A stretch of 55,524 nucleotides of DNA from positions 1 through 55,524 of the forward strand of contig DFAM01000023.1 of NCBI GenBank assembly GCA_002365595.1, read 5' to 3'. Below the pieces are notes generated by a model. The model ran no database searches. It was not told the origin of the DNA and worked only from the letters and a program-made list of their open reading frames with translations. Below are positions 1 through 8,065 of this stretch, one piece after another. A program made the position numbers and the translations under genes. Position 1 is the first letter of the stretch. Every line of letters starts with the position of its first letter. This stretch comes from Acinetobacter sp. UBA3106 (GTDB taxonomy: Bacteria > Pseudomonadota > Gammaproteobacteria > Pseudomonadales > Moraxellaceae).

Positions 1-8
1 TATTCAAA

Positions 9-40
9 ACACCCCCTTCAATAGAAGGGGGTGTTTTTTT
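9..40 (+). terminator. Rho-independent terminator
   Basis: A perfect 10-bp stem (10-19 with 24-33) has an AATA tetraloop and is followed by a run of seven Ts. It should end a plus-strand transcript entering from the left of the window. A-residues on the other side could let it work in both directions. Confidence 0.85.
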
Positions 41-97
41 ATGCGTGGGAAAAAGAAATTTAAAAACCAAGAATAAAAAATGCTATATATGTAGACA

Positions 98-130
98 TAA
101 AAAAGCCCCAACATCCTGTCGAGGCGTTTT
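98..130 (-). terminator. Probable terminator of the lpd-like gene
   Basis: Read on the minus strand, an imperfect GC-rich hairpin (about 105-125, two mismatches) is followed by a T-run (99-104). It starts about 12 bases past the stop codon of the flavoprotein gene. The stem is weaker than the others in this window. Confidence 0.5.
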
Positions 131-141
131 CGTATTGATTA

Positions 142-1518
142 TTAATTTATTAATTGTTGTCGTGCATGCTTTAGAGCGGTTCTTAAGCCTTCTTCTAAAG
201 TAGGATGATAGAACGGTTTTTTCAAAATATCATCAATGGTTAGCTCTTCTGAAATCATCCAAGCCAGCAAATGAGCCATATGTTCTGCAGATTCCACTAA
301 AAATTCAGCACCTAATAGTTTACGAGAAGTTTTATCTACATACACTTCTATAGCACCTGCATTTCGACCAAGAATTAAAGCACGTCCTTGCTTTTCATAG
401 GAAACAATACCTGTAACAAAATCAATTTTTGCATCTATTAGCTGTTTGAAATTTTTTCCAACCGTGGCCATTTCAGGTGAGCTAAACACAATGCTTAAGG
501 GCGTAAGTGTCTTTAAATTCTCAATTTTTGGATAATTTAAGCAATTATGCACTGCACCACGTCCTTCATGAGCTGTTTCATGCTGAATTGGAGTATTGGT
601 ATATGCATCACCTGCAATAAAAATGGGATAATTACCAACTTGTTTAGTTTGATTGTCGATAGGAAGTTTTTTATGGTCTGTAAATGTATTATCGATATTT
701 ACGAGCTGAAGTGTATCTAAATAACTTTTTCGGCCCGTTGCAACGAGAAGATATTCTGCATTTAGTTGTTGCGGCTGATCATTTTCCTGAAAGTGAATCA
801 TAACTCCTTGAGTGCCAAGCTGAACTTTAGTCGGTAATGTTTCGAATTTAATATTTAAATTTTTACTGATTTCCTCTTGGGCTAACTTTTGTAAAGTTGG
901 GCTGCTTAGGGCACCCACTTTGCGACTACGTGCGAAAACAGTGGTTTTAACGCCTAATCTTTGCATGGCTTGTGCTAGTTCAATAGCGATCACTCCGCTA
1001 CCAATGACCGCTAAAGATTTAGGTAGTTTTTCTAGTTCAAAAATCTGATCTGAAGTGATGAGACGATTACCAAGTTGTTTTTTCCATTGTGCATCAAAAG
1101 TTGGGGTAGAGCCTACAGCAACGATAAAGCTTTTTGCTTGATATTCTTTTCCATTTACGGCCACCGTATTGGAATTAATGAATTGTGCCTGTCCTAAAAC
1201 TTTATGTTCTGTTGGCCAGCTATTTACATCTTTAAGTGTGGCATGAGTAAAATGATCTCGGAGTATACGCACATGTTGCATGACTTGTGATGTATCAATT
1301 TCTGGTGCAACAGAAAGACCTACTTTGTCAGAAGTTTGAATATCATGCATACGATTTGCAGCAGCAATAAGAACTTTACTTGGCATACAGCCGACACGGG
1401 CACAGGTTGTATCCCATGAGCCTTCATTAATAATTAGAATATTCTGGGTGTATTTAATGGCTTCTTTATATGCAGCAATACCTGCTGTACCTGCACCGAT
1501 AATAATAATGTCATACAT
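142..1518 (-). CDS. Dihydrolipoyl dehydrogenase-family flavoprotein
   Basis: This is a class I pyridine nucleotide-disulfide oxidoreductase of about 458 residues. It has an N-terminal FAD Rossmann motif (IIIGAGTAG), the redox-active disulfide in CARVGC, a second NAD(P)-binding motif (VIGSGVIAIELA), a GD-containing FAD motif (FIAGDAY) and the C-terminal HPTLEE catalytic His-Glu motif, all expected of a dihydrolipoamide dehydrogenase. No E2 or lipoyl-domain gene is adjacent, so it is a stand-alone copy rather than part of a 2-oxoacid dehydrogenase operon. An in-frame extension to 1569 exists, but its 17 residues precede the usual MYDIIIIG start and look non-conserved, so the start at 1518 was chosen. 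Related reductases (mercuric reductase-like, soluble transhydrogenase) are alternatives. Confidence 0.85.
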   Translation of the reverse strand: MYDIIIIGAGTAGIAAYKEAIKYTQNILIINEGSWDTTCARVGCMPSKVLIAAANRMHDIQTSDKVGLSVAPEIDTSQVMQHVRILRDHFTHATLKDVNSWPTEHKVLGQAQFINSNTVAVNGKEYQAKSFIVAVGSTPTFDAQWKKQLGNRLITSDQIFELEKLPKSLAVIGSGVIAIELAQAMQRLGVKTTVFARSRKVGALSSPTLQKLAQEEISKNLNIKFETLPTKVQLGTQGVMIHFQENDQPQQLNAEYLLVATGRKSYLDTLQLVNIDNTFTDHKKLPIDNQTKQVGNYPIFIAGDAYTNTPIQHETAHEGRGAVHNCLNYPKIENLKTLTPLSIVFSSPEMATVGKNFKQLIDAKIDFVTGIVSYEKQGRALILGRNAGAIEVYVDKTSRKLLGAEFLVESAEHMAHLLAWMISEELTIDDILKKPFYHPTLEEGLRTALKHARQQLIN

Positions 1519-1670
1519 TGTGAGACAGCTCTCATTTTTATATTTTTTTAGGTTAACACGGTAAAACATTTATCATGCTTTTGTTTACATAAACTACTAA
1601 CTATGATTACATATCAATCAATATAAATTAAATGACAACACTATTTTTATAGGGATTTTGGGGATTTTTA

Positions 1671-3692
1671 ATGAGTAAAAATGTTGGATTGAAACTATCA
1701 ACAGTTGCTTTGGCTGTTTTACTTGCAAGTTGTGGTGGAGGAGGGAGTGAGGGATATTTTAATCAGCAGTCTGGTTCAAGCACTAGTCCTACTACCAATC
1801 CAAATACAGGTGAAGCTGTTCAATCACTGAATATAGGCACAATTCAGCTAAAAGACTTAAGCGGGAATGTGACCTCAGTTATTACAGGGGAAGGTGTAAT
1901 TGCAAATGTTAAAGTTACAGATCAGTCTGGAAATGGGGTTAGTGGAGCTTTGGTAACATTTGCTTCTACTGGCGGGGTCGTTTTTGGCACTTCAAACAAT
2001 GCTGTAGTGACAAATGCGAATGGTGAAGCAAGCATTTCTGTAAAACCTATAGATGCAAGTAGCACCGGTGCATATAAAATTTCAGCAAGTGCTGAATATG
2101 ATAATAATACAGCTACTGCTAAAGATGTGATATTTACTTTGCAACCTTTAAATGTCGTTCTATCGAATTTAGCTGCAGCAAATACAAGTCTTTCATCTGG
2201 TGCGTCAACGAATATTACTTTAAAGACCTTAAATCGAGATGCTGCTACTCAAAACAATGTAACGGTTAACTTTACTGCAAGTTGTGGTACTTTTGAGCCA
2301 GCATCTGTAATTTCATCAAATCAGGGCGATGTTATTACTTCGTATAAAGCGATTGCGTCGAATGGTAATTTATGTGAAAACTCAGCTGTGATTACAGCAT
2401 CTTCACCAAGCAGTTCTTCATCTACAGCAACTACGGTTAATATTGCCGCAGTTCAAGCCGATTCTTTGGTATATACAACAACTTCTGATGTCAATCTTGG
2501 TATAAAGAGCAGTGGCTCAGCAGCCTCAGGATCTATTGAATTTACTCTTTATGCTAATGGTGTTCCTGCGAAGAATAAAGAAGTTCAGCTGTCATTGGAA
2601 AAAGCGCCAATTGATCTAAATTTTGTGTCGCTCAATAACCGTGATCCACAAGTTGTAAAAAGTGACTCTAACGGAAAAATTCTTGTTAATTTATATCCCG
2701 GCGATATTCCGGGTCCTGTAGAGATTAAAGCGACGTTGGTGTCCTCACCAAATATCTCTGCAGTTTCTAGAGGGGTTAAGGTTTCCTCTGGCCGTGTCAC
2801 CCAAAAAGGCGTAAGCCTTTCTGTCTCTAAACAATCTTTGCGTACAGATATCGATGGTGATGTAGCAACTATTGTGGCCCGTTTAGTTGACCGTACAGGT
2901 AACCCCGTACCAAAAGATACAGTGATCAGTTTTGTTAGTGAAGGCGGCAAAGTTGATTCCAACTGTATGACGGATGAGAACGGTGTTTGTTCAGTCACTT
3001 TAACTACACAGAGTCCAAGACCTTTAGATAACCGAGTAACTGTTTTAGCTTATCTTGAAGGAGATAAGAGTTATAACGATAATAATGGCGATAATTTATA
3101 TACAGTGGGTACCGATACTTTAACCAGCAATATTGGTGATTTCTTCAGAGATGATGATGAAAACACGCTTTATACCGTAGGTGAGTTCCTCTACAAAAAA
3201 GCGGCCGGTGCTTTGCAATGTGCAGCATCATCTATTACACAGCCAAATATTCCAAATACTTGTGATGATAATTTAAGTGGTGTTTTACGTCAGCAAATTT
3301 TATTTGCTTTTGCACATGATACGCCAACCTATGTTTGGAATAACGGTTTTGAAAGTAATGGATTAATTTCTAGTGGTTCGGGTAATTTTAGTTTCCAAGT
3401 TTTTGGCAATACGCAAAAAACGGTGCCAATGCCGTCTGGAACCCAAATTTCCGTAGAAGTTAAGGATAATACTGACTCAAACAACTTATCATGCGAAGCG
3501 GACATTAGGGCTGGTAATATTACCGTACCAAATGTAATGGGTTTATTAACACCAAGTACTTTTGCAAATTCTGGAAATGAGTTGGTGAGTTACTCAGTCC
3601 GTTTAAAAGGTTGTGTTGCTGGAGATGATGTTAATGTTATTTCAAGTGTGCCAAACGGCAAGATTCAAAAGTCTTTCCTAGAAATTAAATAG
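1671..3692 (+). CDS. Ig-like (Big_1-type) domain lipoprotein
   Basis: A 673-residue secreted protein. The N-terminus has a lipoprotein signal with lipobox LLASC (Cys about residue 21), followed by a Gly/Ser/Thr-rich linker. At least two bacterial Ig-like repeats are visible: about residues 60-160 (VTDQSGNGVSGALVTF) and about 390-470 (LVDRTGNPVPKDTVISF), with a weaker one between. The D/N-rich segment after the last repeat (about 465-500) resembles a calcium-binding linker. The C-terminal roughly 170 residues contain several Cys and match no family I recognise. It probably sits on the outer membrane and may act in adhesion or surface interaction, by analogy with invasin-type repeats. A GGGGA ribosome site precedes the ATG. 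The gene is monocistronic, with its own terminator. Confidence 0.8.
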   Translation: MSKNVGLKLSTVALAVLLASCGGGGSEGYFNQQSGSSTSPTTNPNTGEAVQSLNIGTIQLKDLSGNVTSVITGEGVIANVKVTDQSGNGVSGALVTFASTGGVVFGTSNNAVVTNANGEASISVKPIDASSTGAYKISASAEYDNNTATAKDVIFTLQPLNVVLSNLAAANTSLSSGASTNITLKTLNRDAATQNNVTVNFTASCGTFEPASVISSNQGDVITSYKAIASNGNLCENSAVITASSPSSSSSTATTVNIAAVQADSLVYTTTSDVNLGIKSSGSAASGSIEFTLYANGVPAKNKEVQLSLEKAPIDLNFVSLNNRDPQVVKSDSNGKILVNLYPGDIPGPVEIKATLVSSPNISAVSRGVKVSSGRVTQKGVSLSVSKQSLRTDIDGDVATIVARLVDRTGNPVPKDTVISFVSEGGKVDSNCMTDENGVCSVTLTTQSPRPLDNRVTVLAYLEGDKSYNDNNGDNLYTVGTDTLTSNIGDFFRDDDENTLYTVGEFLYKKAAGALQCAASSITQPNIPNTCDDNLSGVLRQQILFAFAHDTPTYVWNNGFESNGLISSGSGNFSFQVFGNTQKTVPMPSGTQISVEVKDNTDSNNLSCEADIRAGNITVPNVMGLLTPSTFANSGNELVSYSVRLKGCVAGDDVNVISSVPNGKIQKSFLEIK

Positions 3693-3700
3693 ACATAAAT

Positions 3701-3728
3701 AAAAACAGCGCTTCGGCGCTGTTTTTTT
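3701..3728 (+). terminator. Rho-independent terminator
   Basis: The stem AACAGCGC/GCGCTGTT has a TTCG tetraloop and a T-run. It lies just after the Ig-like lipoprotein gene. Confidence 0.93.
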
Positions 3729-3739
3729 GCTTTATATTT

Positions 3740-3844
3740 TTAAATCGAAGTTCCTACACTCACCCCAACCTTAGGTCGAACATTCATTGAATGACATCCA
3801 ACAATTACACATGAAATAAGAAATAAAAGAATAATTTTATTCAT
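3740..3844 (-). CDS. Small lipoprotein, 34 residues
   Basis: A short reading frame, translated codon by codon on the minus strand: ATG at 3842-3844, TAA at 3740-3742. The first 17 residues are MNKIILLFLISCVIVGC. They have a Lys in the n-region, a hydrophobic core and a lipobox (VIVGC) with Cys17 as the lipidated residue. The mature peptide would be only 18 residues (CHSMNVRPKVG, then VSVGTSI). An AGGAT ribosome site lies about 6 bases upstream of the ATG. Clean lipoprotein architecture in so short a frame argues for a real gene. Its function is unknown. It converges on the Ig-like lipoprotein gene, whose terminator lies just beyond its stop. Confidence 0.65.
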   Translation of the reverse strand: MNKIILLFLISCVIVGCHSMNVRPKVGVSVGTSI

Positions 3845-4237
3845 AGAATAATCCTAATTTTTGCTTCATTAAAGAATAGGCAAGGGCATATATCACTTCG
3901 ATCTATCATTCATATAGGTTTTTGAAGCTCATAATCATATTTTGTAAATTCCACCTGGTCTGTTTTAAAATATTATTATATTAAATAGGTTGATAAATAC
4001 CGCTGATATGAGATTGTTCAGCAATATGCCTGAATTGATTGAATCAAGCCAAATGGATGTATCAACAACCGGAATGGGATGATAAATTTAAAATCTTAAG
4101 AAGTTTCATTTATTTTTTGTCATTTGACCAATAACACCCATAACAAAGATTAAGCTAATGATTAAATTAATAATTTATACGAATAACTTGGTATTAAAGG
4201 TCAAAATGAAACTGAAAAAGCACGCTCAGCAACGTGC
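3845..4237. other. AT-rich intergenic region
   Basis: About 390 bases without a convincing complete gene. The left part should hold the promoter of the small lipoprotein. A short frame at 4051-4134 may be a gene remnant (listed separately). The right end holds the terminator of the neighbouring gene. No RNA gene was recognised. Confidence 0.5.
4051..4134 (+). pseudogene. Possible remnant of a Fic-protein N-terminus
   Basis: One plus-strand frame reads KWMYQQPEWDDKFKI and then about 12 more residues to a stop. The pattern W-x-Y-Q-Q-P-x-W resembles the N-terminal DUF4172 segment of Fic/AMPylase proteins. There is a stop codon upstream in the same frame, no start codon with a ribosome site, and nothing Fic-like downstream. 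If real, this is a decayed fragment. The similarity is short and could be chance. Confidence 0.22.
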
Positions 4238-4239
4238 TT
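4215..4239 (-). terminator. Terminator overlapping the stop codon of the DUF442 gene
   Basis: On the minus strand the stem AAGCACG/CGTGCTT is followed by a T-run. One arm overlaps the last codon and stop of the upstream gene. Confidence 0.8.
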
Positions 4240-4573
4240 AGTCATCCAATAAATCCATTTGTTTTGCCAGTTGGAATAAATTGTTTGAGCGATTACCGGT
4301 ACGACAGAACATCAAAACCGGTTTTGGCAACTCATTAAAGTGATTGGCAAATGTACGCACATCGACTTCAGTAATTTGACCTGCAACCACGGGTTGAAAA
4401 ACATAGTCTAAGCCTGCATTACGTGCAGCTTCTTCAATTTGTGCACTTGTAGGCTGCTCTGGACCACCTTCCATATCTGGACGATTGTTGATAATGGATT
4501 TAAACCCTTTTTCAACAACTTGTGTTACCTGTTCTGGGCTAATTTGACCTGCAAAGCCGACATTTTCACTCAT
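4238..4573 (-). CDS. TIGR01244/DUF442-family phosphatase-like sulfurtransferase
   Basis: A 111-residue protein of the beta-lactamase-hydrolase-like (Blh N-terminal) or TIGR01244 family. The fold is related to dual-specificity phosphatases. The active-site loop is visible near the C-terminus as CRTGNRS (Cys90, Arg95), a CX4R variant of the phosphatase P-loop. The motif NNRPDMEGGPEQP (about 29-41) is typical of the family. Some relatives have been linked to sulfide or persulfide metabolism, but no partner gene (persulfide dioxygenase, sulfide:quinone reductase) lies nearby, so the substrate is unknown. It is transcribed divergently from the hydrolase-trxC operon. Confidence 0.8.
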   Translation of the reverse strand: MSENVGFAGQISPEQVTQVVEKGFKSIINNRPDMEGGPEQPTSAQIEEAARNAGLDYVFQPVVAGQITEVDVRTFANHFNELPKPVLMFCRTGNRSNNLFQLAKQMDLLDD

Positions 4574-4697
4574 TTTGTCACTCCATAATTTGCTCTATAG
4601 ATATATGCTTTATGATAGCATTAAGCTGAAACTTGAGTTTAATCTGTTGAAATTTTTATAAGCAATTACAATCATAAAATAACGCACTGGAGCGCGT

Positions 4698-5594
4698 ATG
4701 CATTCCTATACGGTTGAACCACTCTATGTAAATAGTGGGCAAGAGGTCATTGCTGCGGATTTTTATCGTCCCAAAACCGAGCATAAACCTGCTGTGATTA
4801 TTATGGCACACGGTTTAGCAGCTTTACGTCAATTTAAACTGGTTCAATATGCCAAGCGTTTTGCTCAGGCGGGTTATGCCGTTGTACTGTTTGATTATCG
4901 TTATTGGGGCGGAAGCACCGGTCGTCCACGTGAGCTGGTCTCGATTCAATCTCAATTGGAAGATTGGCGAACTATGATTGCGCATGTAGTAGAGCGCAAA
5001 TCAATTGATTCACGGCGTATTGTACTCTGGGGAACCTCTTTAAGTGGCGGCTATGCCTTAAATTTAGCGGCAGAATTAAAAAATGTCCAAGCGGTGATGG
5101 TGCAAGTACCCTTTGTAGATGGTACAGAAAGCGCCAAGCTTTATCCTTTACAGCAATTGCCGAAAGCACTCAAGATATCCAGTCAGGACTATATGGGGGC
5201 AAAAGTGGGGATGTCACCAAAAACATTACCTGTTGTGAGTAAAAAAGGCTTATGCTTTATACCGACAGCAGATAGTTATGAGGGATATCTCTCCCTTATT
5301 CATCCAGATTATTACTGGAGTGGCGAGATTCCTGCACGCGTCTTTTTCAATCTAATCCGTTATCGTCCTATTCAGGATGTGCGTAAAATCAGTGTGCCTG
5401 TTTTATTTATTGCCTCCAAACAGGATAGCTTGATTCCGATTGAATCGAGCCGTGAAACAGCGACCAATATTGCACCTTATGTACAATACCATGAATGGGA
5501 TATGCAGCATTTTGATATCTATCATGGTCAATGGTTTGAAAAAGCCATATCAACCCAATTAGAATTTTTACACCAACATATTGGAGTAAGCTAA
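4698..5594 (+). CDS. Alpha/beta hydrolase (dienelactone hydrolase/X-Pro peptidase-like)
   Basis: A 298-residue alpha/beta-fold hydrolase. The visible triad is the nucleophile Ser114 in GTSLSGG, Asp243 in SKQDSLIP and His271 in MQHFDIY, with an oxyanion-type motif MAHGLAA at about 36-42. There is no signal peptide, so it is cytoplasmic. The substrate cannot be read from sequence; esterase, thioesterase or peptidase activity are all possible. It is the first gene of a three-gene unit: its stop overlaps the trxC start (TAATG at 5592-5596), so the two are translationally coupled. Confidence 0.85.
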   Translation: MHSYTVEPLYVNSGQEVIAADFYRPKTEHKPAVIIMAHGLAALRQFKLVQYAKRFAQAGYAVVLFDYRYWGGSTGRPRELVSIQSQLEDWRTMIAHVVERKSIDSRRIVLWGTSLSGGYALNLAAELKNVQAVMVQVPFVDGTESAKLYPLQQLPKALKISSQDYMGAKVGMSPKTLPVVSKKGLCFIPTADSYEGYLSLIHPDYYWSGEIPARVFFNLIRYRPIQDVRKISVPVLFIASKQDSLIPIESSRETATNIAPYVQYHEWDMQHFDIYHGQWFEKAISTQLEFLHQHIGVS

Positions 5595-6031
5595 TGATTA
5601 TTGTATGTCCTGCGTGTGGTGCCAGAAACCGAGTACCTGAAGATAAACTGGAAGCCAACCCAAACTGTGGTCAGTGTCAGCATGCACTTATTCCACTGGC
5701 GCCAATTGAATTGAATGAGCACAATTTTAGTAACTTCGTTACCCATAGTGAATTACCTGTACTAATTGATTTGTGGGCGGAATGGTGTGGTCCTTGCAAG
5801 ATGATGGCACCTCATTTTGAACAGGTCGCCAAACAGAATCCGCGAGTGATTTTTGCGAAAATTAATACCGAAGAATCACCTCGACTCAGTGGTGCATTTA
5901 ATGTGCGTAGTATTCCTACCCTGGTTTTGATGAATAAAACCAATGAAATTGGTAGAATAAGCGGCGCGCTACGATCTACAGAGCTACAACAGTGGCTGGA
6001 TCAACATTTAAATGCCAATACTGGGAGTTAA
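5594..6031 (+). CDS. trxC: Thioredoxin 2
   Basis: A 145-residue thioredoxin of the TrxC type. The N-terminal zinc-binding extension has two CxxC pairs (Cys5/Cys8 and Cys25/Cys28). The thioredoxin fold follows, with the catalytic WCGPC motif (Cys65/Cys68) and the conserved cis-proline region SIPT. It reduces protein disulfides in the cytoplasm, taking electrons from thioredoxin reductase. The zinc module distinguishes TrxC from TrxA and is linked to oxidative-stress response in E. coli. Its start overlaps the hydrolase stop, and the thioesterase gene follows at once. Confidence 0.95.
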   Translation: MIIVCPACGARNRVPEDKLEANPNCGQCQHALIPLAPIELNEHNFSNFVTHSELPVLIDLWAEWCGPCKMMAPHFEQVAKQNPRVIFAKINTEESPRLSGAFNVRSIPTLVLMNKTNEIGRISGALRSTELQQWLDQHLNANTGS

Positions 6032-6032
6032 C

Positions 6033-6458
6033 GTGTCAGATATTCATGTAAAACCGGAAGGAACGCTTTCCCTCCAAACAATTGCAATGCCAGCAGATAC
6101 CAACTGGAGTGGTGATGTTTTTGGTGGATGGATCGTTTCACAAATGGATTTGGCAGGTGCAATTCACGCAGAGCGTTTTAGTAAAGGACGCTGTGCAACC
6201 ATTTCAATTAATCAGATGACTTTTTTGGTTCCCGTAAAAGTCGGTGATGTGATTAGTTGTTATACCAAAATTTTAAAAGTGGGTAATACCTCAATTCAAA
6301 TGCAGATTGAAGTATGGGATAGCCACGACAGTTCTCGTGAACCGGTTCGCGTGACAGAAGGGGTATTTACCTTTGTTGCGGTAGACGTAAAAGGTGGAAA
6401 GCGTCAGATTCCTGAAGATGTCAAACAAAAATATTTAGCTTCCCAGCAAGAGAAATAA
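6033..6458 (+). CDS. Acyl-CoA thioesterase, YciA-type hotdog
   Basis: A hotdog-fold acyl-CoA thioesterase of about 141 residues. Typical features are the N-terminal block TIAMPADTNWSGDVFGGWIVSQMD, containing the catalytic Asp and the GGW turn on the central helix, and FLVPVKVGDVISCYTKI. It hydrolyses acyl-CoAs to free acids and CoA in the cytoplasm. A GTG start at 6033 is preferred over the upstream ATG at 6012, because GGGAG sits five bases before it and the upstream residues overlap trxC without family resemblance. It is the last gene of the hydrolase-trxC unit, followed by a strong terminator. Confidence 0.9.
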   Translation: MSDIHVKPEGTLSLQTIAMPADTNWSGDVFGGWIVSQMDLAGAIHAERFSKGRCATISINQMTFLVPVKVGDVISCYTKILKVGNTSIQMQIEVWDSHDSSREPVRVTEGVFTFVAVDVKGGKRQIPEDVKQKYLASQQEK

Positions 6459-6470
6459 TTGCAAGTGTGA

Positions 6471-6497
6471 AAAAGCCCAATCTTGATTGGGCTTTTT
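6471..6497 (+). terminator. Rho-independent terminator
   Basis: The stem AAAGCCCAATC/GATTGGGCTTT has a two-base loop and a T-run. It ends the hydrolase-trxC-thioesterase operon. Confidence 0.92.
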
Positions 6498-6581
6498 TAT
6501 CAGTTCATTTTTTTAGCATGGTCTTGCAGAGTACTTAGAATGATTCATGTTTAGTGATAAGCAAGCATCAGCAAAACCATA

Positions 6582-7082
6582 TTAGTTGTTTAACTGTGAC
6601 TTAGAAATCCAGGCCCAAAGCATTTCACATTGAATGGGTTGTTCCCCCGATTCATCCGTTACCTGGACAGTTACCAGTGTTTCGCCTTTCTCAGTGCTCT
6701 GCATTAATTTCTGCTGCTCATCGGTCAAGGTCGCGGTTGCAACCATTGCACCTTTGGATGGACGTTTAAAATCAATTTTAAAGCTTTTGATTAAAACAAC
6801 ACAGGAGTCCGGAACATTCATCCCGGTGACAAAACCTGTGGCGGTTTCAGCAATCAATGCCATCGCACAGGCATGAACCTGGCCAATATGGTTTTGCATG
6901 GCCCGATGGTTTTCAATCTTGACCACCACTTTGCTATGACTGACTTCCATGTAGCGAATATTGGCACTACCGACCATTGGCACGACACGACCAAACACTT
7001 TGCTCCACAGTCTGCTGCGGATACCTTGCGGTAATTTAGCCGTTGCTTTTACCAGTTTTGATAAGCGATTGGTCGGTGTCAT
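6582..7082 (-). CDS. DUF4442-family hotdog-fold protein
   Basis: A 166-residue protein of the DUF4442 / PaaI-like hotdog superfamily. The conserved stretch is NHRAMQNHIGQVHACAMALIAETATG (about 58-83), whose N-H-x-G-x-V-H segment corresponds to the thioesterase active-site helix. A C-terminal LWAWISK follows. It is probably a cytoplasmic thioesterase or acyl-binding protein with unknown substrate. It is transcribed toward the trxC operon and only 31 bases downstream of the YajQ gene start region, so the two may share a transcript. Confidence 0.75.
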   Translation of the reverse strand: MTPTNRLSKLVKATAKLPQGIRSRLWSKVFGRVVPMVGSANIRYMEVSHSKVVVKIENHRAMQNHIGQVHACAMALIAETATGFVTGMNVPDSCVVLIKSFKIDFKRPSKGAMVATATLTDEQQKLMQSTEKGETLVTVQVTDESGEQPIQCEMLWAWISKSQLNN

Positions 7083-7113
7083 GCGGTTCCTCGACTGTGA
7101 TTACATCACAGTA

Positions 7114-7602
7114 TTAGTCTTTGAAATTATTGAACTGTAAAGGCACACCAAATTGTTGTTCTTTTAAAAATGCCATCACTTGTTGCAAAGTATCGCGCTT
7201 TTTATCAGTCACACGAATCTTGTCGCCTTGAATAGAGGATTGCACTTTCACACCGCTTTCTTTAATGGCTTTATTAATTTTTTTTGCGGTATCGGAGTCA
7301 AGGCCATCTTTAAGCTTGATCACCTGAATCACATTTTTGCCAGAAGCGGTCATTTTTTGCGGGTCAAGCGCTTGAATATCCACTTTACGTTTAAAGAAGT
7401 GATTTTCCAGCATGCTATAAACTTGTTCACATTGGAAATCGCTTTCGGTACTGATTTTGATTTCCTTGTTTTTTTCATTCAGTTCAATAGAAACGTCTTG
7501 TCCACGGAAGTCAAAACGGGTTGCAATTTCTTTTTGCGTGTTTTGAACAGCATGATTTACTTCAAAAATTTCTAATTCAGATACAATATCGAAAGAAGGC
7601 AT
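7114..7602 (-). CDS. YajQ-family nucleotide-binding protein
   Basis: At 162 residues it has the full family length. The start MPSFDIVSELEIFEV, the RFDFRG motif (about 30-35) and the C-terminal VTDKKRDTLQQVMAFLKEQQFGVPLQFNNF-type tail (about 131-160) are diagnostic. YajQ proteins bind nucleotides or RNA, and some (Xanthomonas XC_3703) bind cyclic di-GMP and interact with a LysR regulator. Whether this one does is not visible from sequence. It probably shares an operon with the downstream DUF4442 gene. Confidence 0.95.
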   Translation of the reverse strand: MPSFDIVSELEIFEVNHAVQNTQKEIATRFDFRGQDVSIELNEKNKEIKISTESDFQCEQVYSMLENHFFKRKVDIQALDPQKMTASGKNVIQVIKLKDGLDSDTAKKINKAIKESGVKVQSSIQGDKIRVTDKKRDTLQQVMAFLKEQQFGVPLQFNNFKD

Positions 7603-7693
7603 GGTTTAGACCTTTACAAAGGGAAAGAATATCTGAGATGCTAGGGATGTTTTCTTCATTTGCCAAGTGTTGTTTACATCAAAGGAGTGCGCA

Positions 7694-8008
7694 ATGATCC
7701 GTAAACAAGAAATTACAACATTTGAGTTCCCAGAAAATGCAATTATCTGGGATGTTCGTGATACAAAAGCCTTTGCTGAAGGTCATGTGAAAGGTGCTGT
7801 TAATCAGCCCATTGATGGCTTGAGTGCAGACAGCTTAACTCAGGTGGAGTCGGATCAGCCTATTTATATTTTATGCGGTGGTGGTAGTAAGGCTCCACGT
7901 GCAGCTGAGAAGTTAGAGGGTCTTGATAGCTCACGTGAATATGTCATTCTGATGGGTGGCACTCGCGCTGCTCGTGATGCAGGCATGTCACTAGAACAAG
8001 GTGCATAA
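7694..8008 (+). CDS. Single-domain rhodanese-like protein
   Basis: A rhodanese domain of 104 residues. It has the typical WDVRD start of the fold (about 19-23), EGHVKGAVNQP (about 29-39), and the catalytic Cys61 in ILCGGGSKAPRAAEKL. It is probably a sulfur-transfer or persulfide-carrier protein in the cytoplasm. The start at 7694 was chosen because AAAGGAG lies six bases upstream. An in-frame ATG at 7667 lacks this and would add nine unlike residues. The gene is single, with its own terminator. Confidence 0.88.
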   Translation: MIRKQEITTFEFPENAIIWDVRDTKAFAEGHVKGAVNQPIDGLSADSLTQVESDQPIYILCGGGSKAPRAAEKLEGLDSSREYVILMGGTRAARDAGMSLEQGA

Positions 8009-8020
8009 ATCATCTTGTGA

Positions 8021-8046
8021 AAAAAAGCGCCGAAAGGCGCTTTTTT
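8021..8046 (+). terminator. Rho-independent terminator
   Basis: The stem AAAAGCGCC/GGCGCTTTT has a GAAA tetraloop and a T-run. It follows the rhodanese gene. Confidence 0.93.
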
Positions 8047-8065
8047 ATTGGGGGTAATATTTTTT

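Noticed and set aside
2585..2998. 137-residue minus-strand frame inside the Ig-like lipoprotein gene
   Set aside because: It is opposite coding DNA with clear Ig-like repeats, and its composition (Ser/Thr/Leu) is that of a mirror of the real frame.
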